NCBI GenBank assembly: GCA_003577005.1
Contig: QEUW01000190.1
Coordinates: forward strand, 1-5,295
Length of the DNA: 5,295 nt
Direction of reading: 5' to 3'
Source of the DNA: Chloroflexota bacterium
GTDB taxonomy: Bacteria; Chloroflexota; Anaerolineae; Caldilineales; Caldilineaceae
Shown: piece after piece, positions 1 to 5,114 of the stretch
Layout: each line of letters begins with the position of its first letter
Numbering within the stretch: the first letter of the stretch is position 1
Made by a program: the position numbers and the translations under genes
Notes under the pieces: model-generated
The model's database searches: none
The model's input: only the letters and a program-made list of their open reading frames with translations
Told to the model about the DNA's origin: nothing

Positions 1-315
1 CGCGCCAGTATGGCGCGTTACGGCTTTTCACCGCCGACGCGCGTCTTTGAGGCTGCTGGCGCTGCTGCCTGTCTGATTACGGACGCCTGGGTGGGGATCG
101 AACTCTTCTTGGTGCCGGGCCAGGAGGTGCTGGTGGCCCAGAATGGCGATGAAGTAGTCGAACACTTGCGCGATCTTTCACCACAGCGGGCGCGGGCAAT
201 CGGACAGGCGGCCCTGCGCCGGGTACTGGCTCAACACACCTACGAGCACCGGGCCTGCCAGTTGCTCCAACTGCTCGATAGCCATGTACGCCGCCGACAA
301 AGGGGGCACGTATGA
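1..315 (+). CDS. CgeB-type glycosyltransferase, C-terminal part (5' end outside the window)
   Basis: The frame is open from base 1 (Arg-Ala-Ser before the first Met at base 10), so this is the last 104 codons of a longer gene and Met at base 10 is not a start. The segment MARYGFSPPTRVFEAAGAA followed by an ITDAWVGIE stretch is the nucleotide-sugar-binding C-terminal half of a GT-B fold glycosyltransferase of the CgeB / Glyco_trans_1_2 type. In this family the conserved acidic residue of the FEAAGA segment contacts the donor sugar nucleotide. It aligns without large gaps to residues 272-366 of the next gene's product (RADMARLGYSP / RASMARYGFSP; SDVWAGIE / TDAWVGIE), so the two are tandem paralogues. 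The complete protein is probably about 370 residues. The stop TGA overlaps the next ATG, indicating translational coupling. Donor and acceptor sugars cannot be told from the sequence. Confidence 0.88.
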   Translation, partial: RASMARYGFSPPTRVFEAAGAAACLITDAWVGIELFLVPGQEVLVAQNGDEVVEHLRDLSPQRARAIGQAALRRVLAQHTYEHRACQLLQLLDSHVRRRQRGHV

Positions 316-1418
316 AGCTACCCGCTGACCACGTGACCGGTCGCGCCAGCGTGCCCCTCAAGATTGTGATACTGGGACTCTCGATCACCTCATCGTGGGG
401 CAACGGCCATGCCACAACTTACCGGGCGCTGGTACGTGCCCTGGTCGAGCGCGGCCATGATCTGCTCTTCCTCGAGCGGGATGTGCCCTGGTACGCTGCC
501 AATCGTGATCTACCCCAGCCATCTTATGGGCGCACCGTCCTCTATCAAGACCTGGCCGAGTTGCGTGCGCGCTTTGGCGAAGAGATACGGCTGGCTGACC
601 TGGTGATTGTCGGCTCGTATGTGCCGGAGGGTGTAGAAATGGGGACGTGGGTGGTAGCGACGGCACAAGGGGTCACCGCGTTTTACGACATCGATACACC
701 TGTTACACTCGCCAAACTGGGCGCAGGAGATTATGAATACCTGACGCCCGCACTGATTCCGGCCTATCATCTTTACCTGTCCTTTAGTGGTGGGCCGGCG
801 TTGGAGACATTGGAGAGTGATTTCGATGCACAGATGGCGCAACCGCTCTACTGTTCGGTCGACCCGGCGCTCTATTATCCTGAAGAGCAGCCGGTCGTAT
901 GGACCCTGGGCTACATGGGCACCTACAGCCCCGACCGCCAGCCCGGTCTCGAAGAGCGCTTACTGGCTCCAGCGCGCGCAAATCCGCACGAGCGGTTTGT
1001 GGTGGCCGGTCCCAATTTCCCGGATACGGGGAACTGGCCATCCAACCTCCAATATATCCATCATCTGCCGCCAGCACACCATCGCAGCTTTTACTGCCAA
1101 CAACGATTTACCCTCAATTTGACGCGCGCCGATATGGCGCGGCTGGGCTATTCGCCCAGCGTGCGACTCTTTGAGGCAAGCGCGTGCGGCGTGCCCATCA
1201 TCAGCGACGTCTGGGCTGGGATCGAGACTATGTATGAACCGGAGCGGGAAATTCTCCTGGCGCGGAGCCGGACCGATGTCCTTGCCTATCTGTACGATCT
1301 GACCATGGCAGAGCGACAGGCCATCGGTGAGCGAGCGCGACAGAGAACACTCGCCACCCATACAGCGGCACACCGGGCACAGCAACTCGAAGAGTATTTT
1401 GCTAGCATAAACAGGTAG
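312..1418 (+). CDS. CgeB-type GT-B glycosyltransferase
   Basis: Complete 368-residue cytoplasmic protein with the two Rossmann-like halves of a GT-B glycosyltransferase. The N-terminal half begins KIVILGLSITSSWGNGHA (residues 17-34) and contains the family-typical YDIDTPVTLAKL (125-136) and SFSGGPALETL (157-167). The C-terminal half has LGYMGTYSPDRQ (199-210), a short VVAGPNFP strand (230-237) and the donor-binding region RLFEASACGVPIISDVWAGI (285-304). It probably transfers a sugar from a nucleotide donor to a cell-surface glycan, as CgeB-related enzymes are thought to do. The ATG at 312 is favoured because AAAGGGGG (299-306) sits just upstream and the start overlaps the previous stop as ATGA. 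A GTG at 351 is an alternative closer to the usual family start (VPLKIVIL). There is no signal peptide or membrane segment. The stop codon lies inside the purine-rich repeat that follows. Substrate is unknown. Confidence 0.92.
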   Translation: MKLPADHVTGRASVPLKIVILGLSITSSWGNGHATTYRALVRALVERGHDLLFLERDVPWYAANRDLPQPSYGRTVLYQDLAELRARFGEEIRLADLVIVGSYVPEGVEMGTWVVATAQGVTAFYDIDTPVTLAKLGAGDYEYLTPALIPAYHLYLSFSGGPALETLESDFDAQMAQPLYCSVDPALYYPEEQPVVWTLGYMGTYSPDRQPGLEERLLAPARANPHERFVVAGPNFPDTGNWPSNLQYIHHLPPAHHRSFYCQQRFTLNLTRADMARLGYSPSVRLFEASACGVPIISDVWAGIETMYEPEREILLARSRTDVLAYLYDLTMAERQAIGERARQRTLATHTAAHRAQQLEEYFASINR

Positions 1419-1513
1419 ATAGGTGGGCAGGGAAACAGGGAGACAGGTAGGCGAGTGACAATTAGGTGTCTGCTCTTTCCTTGTTTTCTTCTCTACCTAT
1501 CTCCCTGCCCACC
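1411..1513. repeat. Purine-rich / pyrimidine-rich long inverted repeat
   Basis: The left arm is a purine-rich run built from short related units: ACAGGTAG occurs at 1411-1418 and again at 1443-1450, with GGTGGGCAGGGA (1422-1433) and CAGGGAGACAGGTAG (1436-1450) between and around them. The right arm is pyrimidine-rich. TCCCTGCCCACC (1502-1513) is the perfect 12-base complement of 1422-1433, and 1493-1507 is complementary to 1436-1450 at 14 of 15 positions, so the right arm can pair in two registers. The loop of about 42-68 bases includes the pyrimidine run 1480-1492. The glycosyltransferase stop codon lies in the left arm. The element could serve as a strong hairpin at the end of the glycosyltransferase transcript, but no clean U-tract follows. 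It may also be a copy of an interspersed genomic repeat. Confidence 0.75.
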
Positions 1514-1529
1514 AAACCAAAAACCCACC

Positions 1530-1561
1530 GTACAGAATGCCTCATGAATCATGTGCTGTAC
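1530..1561. other. Six-base inverted repeat GTACAG-N20-CTGTAC
   Basis: GTACAG at 1530-1535 is mirrored perfectly by CTGTAC at 1556-1561 with 20 bases between. It lies in the gene-free region between the glycosyltransferase and stress-type operons. It may be a regulator site or a small hairpin. The arms are short enough to arise by chance, so only the symmetry itself is certain. Confidence 0.35.
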
Positions 1562-1580
1562 CTATATCTGAGGGCTGTGA

Positions 1581-1622
1581 CCTGATCTATTTACGGTTAT
1601 ATTCATAAGTATTACGATCAGG
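1581..1622. other. Seven-base inverted repeat CCTGATC-N28-GATCAGG
   Basis: CCTGATC (1581-1587) and GATCAGG (1616-1622) are perfect complements around a 28-base AT-rich interval (TTTACG...TATATT...TATTAC). The interval is the most AT-rich part of the gene-free region and the likeliest place for a promoter. A weak -35/-10 pair, TTTACG at 1590 and TACGAT at 1613 with a 17-base spacer, matches the housekeeping consensus at only 4 of 6 positions in each hexamer. Promoter position is therefore a guess. Confidence 0.35.
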
Positions 1623-1639
1623 GCGGCCTGCGTTGCGCT

Positions 1640-1702
1640 GTAGGGTTTGCATAGTAGCGAAACTGTGTTACTGGTTTTGGCCACCGCTATGCAGACCTCT
1701 AC
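1640..1702 (+). promoter_or_regulatory. Long stem-loop in the leader of the membrane-protein operon
   Basis: GGTTTGCATAG (1644-1654) pairs with CTATGCAGACC (1687-1697) over 11 positions with a single G-U wobble. After a one-base bulge (T1698), GTAG (1640-1643) continues the stem with CTAC (1699-1702). The stem is thus 15 pairs around a loop of 32 bases (1655-1686). It ends about 90 bases before the next start codon. A stem of this length is unlikely to be accidental. It could be a structured 5' leader, a small RNA or an mRNA-stability element. It does not match a riboswitch class I can recognise, and it is not followed by a U-run. Confidence 0.55.
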
Positions 1703-1704
1703 GA

Positions 1705-1729
1705 TGTGAATATTACTGTGAATATCACA
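1705..1729. promoter_or_regulatory. Tandem TGTGA-ATA-TCACA operator-like element
   Basis: TGTGAATAT occurs twice, at 1705-1713 and 1717-1725, with a 12-base period (about one helical turn). The second copy extends to TGTGAATATCACA (1717-1729), a perfect 5-3-5 palindrome. The first (1705-1717) keeps the left half-site and has a degenerate right half (TTACT). In addition ATGTGA (1704-1709) and TCACAT (1725-1730) mirror each other across the whole unit. This is the geometry of a dimeric helix-turn-helix regulator binding co-operatively on one face of DNA. The half-site equals that of CRP, but the 3-base spacer is not the 6 bases CRP needs, so the regulator is unknown. Confidence 0.5.
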
Positions 1730-1731
1730 TA

Positions 1732-1749
1732 GGCCTTCAGAGAATGGCC
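1732..1749 (+). promoter_or_regulatory. Small hairpin upstream of the ribosome-binding site
   Basis: GGCCTTC (1732-1738), an AGA triloop, and GAA-T-GGCC (1742-1749) form a 7-pair stem with one bulged T. It ends 26 bases before the AAAGGAG sequence of the following gene. It would sit in the mRNA leader if transcription starts upstream. No U-tract follows, so it is not an intrinsic terminator. Confidence 0.35.
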
Positions 1750-1789
1750 AAATTGTAACAGATCCACATAGACCGTAAAGGAGAATACT

Positions 1790-2428
1790 ATGGACTCTCG
1801 TCAGCAGACGAACGACAACCCGGAGTTTCAGACAGAGACCACAACGGCTACATCCACACAAGCGAGTGAATGGCGCCGCGAGGGTGAAAAGGTGGTCGAT
1901 AAGACAAAACAGGCAGTCAATGAGGCAGTGACTGAAACAATGGACGAAGCCCGCCACCAGGTGTCAGCCACCCTCGCCGACCAGAAGACCCGGGCCGCGG
2001 ACCAGCTCTCGGATGTTGCCCATGCCCTGCGGCGGACAGGCGAGGAATTGCAGAGCCAGGAACATCCGACAATTGCCCAGTTCGCTGAGGCCGCCGCCGA
2101 ACAAGTGGAACGTTTTTCTGGCTATCTCAAAGAGGGGGATATCGGCGACCTGTGGCAGGACATACGCAGCGTTGCCCAGCGCCAGCCCGAACTCTTTGTG
2201 GCTGGCGCGCTGGCGGCCGGTTTTCTTGTCGGTCGCTTCCTGAAGAGTTCTGGCAGTCAGACCAGACGCAGCTACGGCGGCCAACGCCCATACTATCAAG
2301 GGTCCCAGGAAGGCGCCTACGGCCAGAGCGCCGGATACACCGGTTCGCAATGGGGCGAGCAGTCTGACTTCGCCAGCCAGGATATCCCAATTGCAGAAAG
2401 CGAGGGGAGTTATGGCAGACAATGGTGA
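1790..2428 (+). CDS. Single-helix membrane-anchored protein with Tyr/Gly/Gln-rich tail
   Basis: A 212-residue protein without catalytic motifs. Residues 1-28 are a polar Thr/Gln/Glu-rich leader. Residues 29-118 are charged, Ala-rich amphipathic helix (for example AADQLSDVAHALRRTGEEL, 69-87; FAEAAAEQVERFSGYL, 98-113). Residues 133-151 (PELFVAGALAAGFLVGRFL) are one small-residue-rich membrane helix, followed by LKSS. Residues 157-192 are rich in Tyr, Gly, Gln and Ser and look disordered. The helix-plus-glycine-rich-anchor plan resembles ElaB/YgaM (DUF883) and proteins annotated as nutrient-deprivation-induced; this is a resemblance, not a firm assignment. The start is secure: TAAAGGAG (1776-1783) lies six bases before the ATG. 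It is the first gene of the operon and overlaps the next start by 17 bases. Likely role, by inference, is a stress-related inner-membrane scaffold. Confidence 0.85.
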   Translation: MDSRQQTNDNPEFQTETTTATSTQASEWRREGEKVVDKTKQAVNEAVTETMDEARHQVSATLADQKTRAADQLSDVAHALRRTGEELQSQEHPTIAQFAEAAAEQVERFSGYLKEGDIGDLWQDIRSVAQRQPELFVAGALAAGFLVGRFLKSSGSQTRRSYGGQRPYYQGSQEGAYGQSAGYTGSQWGEQSDFASQDIPIAESEGSYGRQW

Positions 2429-2855
2429 AGCAACCCTAGGGGAAGCTCGCGTGCGCCAATGGGCGGTCTCGGAAAACGATGAGCGGACGCTAGGTGAGTT
2501 GTTGACCGACCTGACCACTGATTTTAGCTCGCTCATGCGCAAAGAGATCCAGCTTGCGCGGGTAGAAACGATGGAGAAGGTCAATCAGGCCACCCAGAGC
2601 ATTGTCTGGATCGTCGCCGGTGGCATGATCGCCTACGCTGGCTTTATCGCGCTGGTCATTGCGGGCATTGTTGGCCTGGCTGCGTTTATGCCGCTGTGGC
2701 TGTCGGCTTTGATCCTGGGGTTGGTGCTGGTGATTGTCAGCGCAATCCTGATTCAGAGTGGCCGCAGTTCGCTCAAAGAGATGAGCGTTGTGCCCGAGAA
2801 GACAGTCGAATCGATTAAAGAAGACGCCGAATTCGTCAAGGAGAAAGTGACATGA
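2412..2855 (+). CDS. Phage_holin_3_6 / YqjE-like two-helix membrane protein
   Basis: A 147-residue protein with the usual order of this family (PF07332, formerly DUF1469). An amphipathic N-terminal segment, ERTLGELLTDLTTDFSSLMR (25-44) plus KEIQLARVETMEKV, is followed by two hydrophobic helices at about 64-92 and 96-115. The charged tail contains VPEKTVESIKEDAEFVKEK (127-145), which is typical of the family's C terminus. Both ends should face the cytoplasm. Despite the name there is no phage context, and most chromosomal members are not lysis proteins. I chose the ATG at 2412 because GAGGGGAG (2402-2409) precedes it, although the spacing is tight. A TTG at 2391 in the same frame would add seven residues and has no good ribosome-binding site. 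The gene starts inside the upstream gene's 3' end and its stop overlaps the next ATG (ATGA), so translation is probably coupled. Confidence 0.88.
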   Translation: MADNGEATLGEARVRQWAVSENDERTLGELLTDLTTDFSSLMRKEIQLARVETMEKVNQATQSIVWIVAGGMIAYAGFIALVIAGIVGLAAFMPLWLSALILGLVLVIVSAILIQSGRSSLKEMSVVPEKTVESIKEDAEFVKEKVT

Positions 2856-4003
2856 CCCAGTACTCAAATCCCGAGACAAACCAAAGCTCGGACGCTATCA
2901 AGGCGGACATCGAACGGACGCGTCACGAGATGGGCCACAAGATCGACGAGATCCAGGACCGTTTCCGGCCCGAACACTTGAAAGACCAGGCCCAGGAAGT
3001 CGTCCGTTCGGCGGTACAAGATGGCACCGATGCCGTTGTCTCTTACGTCCGCGGCCATTCAGCCGAACTGAGTGGCACATTGATGGACACAATCAAGCGC
3101 AACCCTGTCCCGGCAGCCATGATCGGGCTGGGGTTGGGTTGGATCTTGTACGACAGCTTCACCAACCGCTCATCGCGTGAGGATTACAGTTGGGAGCGCT
3201 CCTACGGATACAGTGACTATGAGAGCGGGCGCGCCCCTGCCCACAGCGGGGAATACGGCGGGCGTTATGGGGCCCAATACAGTGGCGAGTACGCTGCCGG
3301 TCAGGTGGGTGTGCCCTATGGTGGTTACCGGGGCTCCGAATACGGAGGCCAGAGCCCGTATGGCAGTGAAGCCTGGCGCGAGCAGGAAAGAGAAGGCACT
3401 GGGATCACTGCCCAGATGCGTGACAAGATGGGGGAGGCGCGCGAGAAGATCGGCGAGACCACGCACCAGGTGACAGACCAGCTGCGCGATGCAACTGGCC
3501 GTATGCGAGAAATGGGGAGCCAGGTGAGCCACCAGGTCAGCGATCTGACCGGGCAGGCGCGCCACCAGGTTGGCGACCTGACTGAGCAGACACGACGCCA
3601 GATGGAGCGTGTTGGCAGTCAGGCGCATGACCTGATCGAAGAAAACCCTCTTACCGTCGGTCTAGTGGCATTGGGTGTTGGCGTGGCGTTGGGTCTGGCG
3701 CTGCCGGGTACCCGTCGCGAAAACCAGATGATGGGTGAGTGGCGTGACCAGGCGGTTGAGCGGGCACGCCAGACAGCCGATGATGTGGCTCACCGGGTTC
3801 AAGAAGTGGTTGAAGAAGTAAAACCAGAACTGGAACAGACGGCCAGCAAGGCTGTGGACGATCTTACCAGGACCGGCAAAGAGGCGGCGGCTGAAGTCAA
3901 GGAAAGTGTGAAAAAGGCGACCAAGCATTCGCCCGAAAGCCCTTCTGCCGCCACGGAAGCGACCGATATCGAAGCGGAAAGCACCGCCAACCGCAGTTCA
4001 TAA
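2852..4003 (+). CDS. DUF3618 membrane protein with YG-rich linker and 11-residue repeats
   Basis: A 383-residue protein with a clear modular layout. Residues 13-43 are a DUF3618 segment (DAIKADIERTRHEMGHKIDE, then IQDRFRPEHLK). Residues 84-102 (NPVPAAMIGLGLGWILYDS) are a first membrane helix. Residues 107-175 are a Tyr/Gly/Ser-rich, probably disordered linker. Residues 204-258 are five consecutive 11-residue amphipathic repeats. Residues 265-285 (ENPLTVGLVALGVGVALGLA starts at 264) are a second glycine-rich membrane helix, followed by LPGTRRENQMMGEWRD, common in this class. Residues 300-383 are a charged Ala/Glu/Lys-rich tail. No enzyme motif is present. AAGGAG (2838-2843) lies eight bases before the ATG, which overlaps the previous stop. 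DUF3618 genes often neighbour Phage_holin_3_6 genes, as here. Membrane organisation or stress protection is inferred from architecture only. At 383 residues it is much longer than minimal DUF3618 proteins. Confidence 0.88.
   Translation: MTQYSNPETNQSSDAIKADIERTRHEMGHKIDEIQDRFRPEHLKDQAQEVVRSAVQDGTDAVVSYVRGHSAELSGTLMDTIKRNPVPAAMIGLGLGWILYDSFTNRSSREDYSWERSYGYSDYESGRAPAHSGEYGGRYGAQYSGEYAAGQVGVPYGGYRGSEYGGQSPYGSEAWREQEREGTGITAQMRDKMGEAREKIGETTHQVTDQLRDATGRMREMGSQVSHQVSDLTGQARHQVGDLTEQTRRQMERVGSQAHDLIEENPLTVGLVALGVGVALGLALPGTRRENQMMGEWRDQAVERARQTADDVAHRVQEVVEEVKPELEQTASKAVDDLTRTGKEAAAEVKESVKKATKHSPESPSAATEATDIEAESTANRSS
3461..3625 (+). repeat. Coding tandem repeat: five 11-residue units in the DUF3618 protein
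   Basis: Residues 204-258 of the DUF3618 protein divide into THQVTDQLRDA, TGRMREMGSQV, SHQVSDLTGQA, RHQVGDLTEQT and RRQMERVGSQA with no gaps. The third and fourth are closest. At DNA level CACCAGGT recurs (for example in the units starting 3527 and 3560), which suggests expansion by 33-base duplication followed by divergence. An 11-residue period fits a membrane-surface helix as in LEA group 3 proteins, apolipoproteins and synuclein. Confidence 0.75.
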
Positions 4004-4007
4004 GCCC

Positions 4008-4064
4008 TTGCATGGCGGCGAAAGCGCCCTGCTGTTTCAGCTTTGCCCGTTCGTCGCCATGCAA
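4008..4064 (+). promoter_or_regulatory. Intercistronic long stem-loop
   Basis: TTGCATGGCGGCGAA (4008-4022) pairs with 4050-4064 over 15 positions, with only one G-U wobble (G4018-T4054). The 27-base loop holds a further small hairpin, GCTG-TTT-CAGC (4031-4041), and an alternative AAAGC/GCTTT pairing (4021-4025 with 4040-4044). It starts five bases after the stop of the DUF3618 gene. The following bases are CCCGCTACGG, not a U-tract, so it is better read as an mRNA-processing or 3'-end-protecting element, or a factor-dependent stop, than as an intrinsic terminator. It may let the downstream gene be expressed at a different level from the three upstream ones. Confidence 0.7.
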
Positions 4065-4113
4065 CCCGCTACGGTTGATGACCGTTGACACAACCTGGAG
4101 AAGGAGAGAACCC

Positions 4114-4998
4114 ATGACGAGCGCAGACGTTCAACTGGATCGCGACGTACTCAAATACCTGATCGAAGCCAGCCGCGCAAGTGAACGGCGCTTCTACAAC
4201 GCATCAGAACACGTGCGCAACCGTGGGCTCAAGCTCATTCTCAAGACCTATGTGCAGCAGCGGGCGCAGTTTGCGGATACGCTTACCCGCCTCCTGGAAC
4301 GGGCTGGCGATGAGCCTCCAACGGATGTAGACCTTGGGGGTACGCTGAGCCGCGGCTGGACCGATGTCAAGGCCACGATGATCGTGCGCCGGCAAGTGCG
4401 CCAACAGCATGTCCTCACCGAGGTGGCCGACGAGGAAGATGCAACGCTTCAGGCCTATGAGCAGGCGCTCCAGCAGCCGTTGCCAGATGAAGTGCAGAAG
4501 CTAATTCGCCAACAGGTGGTTGAGGTCGAGCGGGTTCAGCGCCGGCTGCGCCAACTGGCCGGCGCCGGTGACTTGCGTATCTTGACCCGGCTCTACGATG
4601 ATGCCGAGGAGGCGCGGCAGGTGCTCCATCGCTCGATGAAGGATACGATCCTGGTGGCTGGCGGTATTGGTGCTGGGATTGGCCTTGTCCTTAGCGGCTT
4701 GTTGGCGCTGGCACATCGTCTCTACTTCCCGGAAATTGGCGGTATCCTTGCCGATACGCCGGCAGGTGTTACGATAGAATTGATCAGCGCCGGCATTGTT
4801 ATTGGAGTCTTATTTGGGGTCGTTTTTGGGACCTTGATGGGACGCGATGCGGCCGAAGATGATACATACCTGTACACAAAGAGTCTACAACAGGGAGACA
4901 CTTTGGTCGCTGTCTTTACTGATAAGGATAAGGTATCCAGGGCAGAGCAAATTGTCGGTTTACGCCACCAGTTTGAAGTCGAACCGGTTGCCACGTAG
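4114..4998 (+). CDS. DUF2383 four-helix-bundle domain fused to a membrane/stress-type domain
   Basis: A 294-residue protein in two parts. Residues 8-148 match the DUF2383 (PA2169-type, ferritin-like four-helix bundle) pattern: LKYLIEASRASERRFYNASE (13-32), QRAQFADTLTRLLERAGDEP (49-68), GGTLSRGWTDVKATM (75-89), VADEEDATLQAYEQAL (104-119), then LPDEVQKLIRQQVVEVERV (123-141). Residues 155-176 (ILTRLYDDAEEARQVLHRSM, from 156), two glycine-rich hydrophobic segments (179-200 and 217-243) and a final LQQGDTLVAVFTDKDKVSRA (258-277) with a FEVEPV end resemble the YflT / general-stress-17M architecture. Typical DUF2383 proteins are about 150 residues, so this is a fusion. The ATG at 4114 follows AAGGAG (4101-4106) by seven bases. 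In-frame ATGs at 4012 and 4078 would add residues encoded by the hairpin and are unlikely. Metal binding is not assured. Confidence 0.85.
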   Translation: MTSADVQLDRDVLKYLIEASRASERRFYNASEHVRNRGLKLILKTYVQQRAQFADTLTRLLERAGDEPPTDVDLGGTLSRGWTDVKATMIVRRQVRQQHVLTEVADEEDATLQAYEQALQQPLPDEVQKLIRQQVVEVERVQRRLRQLAGAGDLRILTRLYDDAEEARQVLHRSMKDTILVAGGIGAGIGLVLSGLLALAHRLYFPEIGGILADTPAGVTIELISAGIVIGVLFGVVFGTLMGRDAAEDDTYLYTKSLQQGDTLVAVFTDKDKVSRAEQIVGLRHQFEVEPVAT

Positions 4999-5019
4999 CC
5001 AGGTCCCTGACCGATTCCA

Positions 5020-5114
5020 CATCGCACCCATGCACCAGGTTCGGTTGACATTTCAGCCTGCACAGCGGTGCGTGTACTTGCAGAGTGCGTTGCACCTGAG
5101 ACGTGCATCGCACC
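5020..5114. repeat. Direct repeat CATCGCACC with scattered GCACC motifs
   Basis: CATCGCACC occurs at 5020-5028 and again at 5106-5114. GCACC also occurs at 5032-5036 and 5092-5096, so four same-strand GCACC motifs lie within 95 bases of a gene-free stretch. Three of them sit next to an AGG or TGAG/TGG extension. These may be regulator half-sites ahead of the downstream gene. Nothing else in the stretch identifies them. Confidence 0.35.

Noticed and set aside
1537..1608. Possible 23-residue leader peptide starting at ATG 1537 (MPHESCAVPISEG...)
   Set aside because: There is no ribosome-binding site before it, no run of a regulatory amino acid, and no terminator/antiterminator pair directly after it.
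1717..1729. CRP/FNR binding site
   Set aside because: The half-sites TGTGA/TCACA match CRP, but the spacer is 3 bases instead of 6. It does not match the FNR TTGAT-N4-ATCAA pattern either. Kept only as an operator of unknown regulator.
1754..1777. ECF-sigma-like promoter TGTAAC...CGTA
   Set aside because: The spacing is short, and the implied transcription start would fall in the ribosome-binding site of the gene at 1790.
1562..1957. Open reading frame of 131 codons on the minus strand
   Set aside because: It runs antisense to the start of a well-supported gene with a strong ribosome-binding site. Its Cys/Leu/His-rich translation has no recognisable domain, so it is a shadow.
2412..2855. 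Phage lysis holin or prophage remnant
   Set aside because: The family name includes holin, but no endolysin, structural or integrase gene is nearby. The operon context and the VPEKTVESIKED tail fit the chromosomal YqjE-like group.
3170..3628. Minus-strand open reading frame of 152 codons opposite the DUF3618 gene
   Set aside because: It lies fully inside a convincing gene, and its repetitive Leu/Ala/His translation is the mirror of the 11-residue repeat and Tyr/Gly region.
4008..4064. Intrinsic (rho-independent) terminator
   Set aside because: The stem is strong, but the bases after it are CCCGCTACGG with no U-tract, and another gene of the same type follows on the same strand.
5002..5012. 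GGTC-CCT-GACC mini-hairpin after the last complete gene as a terminator
   Set aside because: There are only four pairs and no T-run follows. This occurs readily by chance.
5045..5050. TTGACA as a -35 promoter box
   Set aside because: The hexamer is a perfect match, but no acceptable -10 hexamer lies 16-18 bases downstream.
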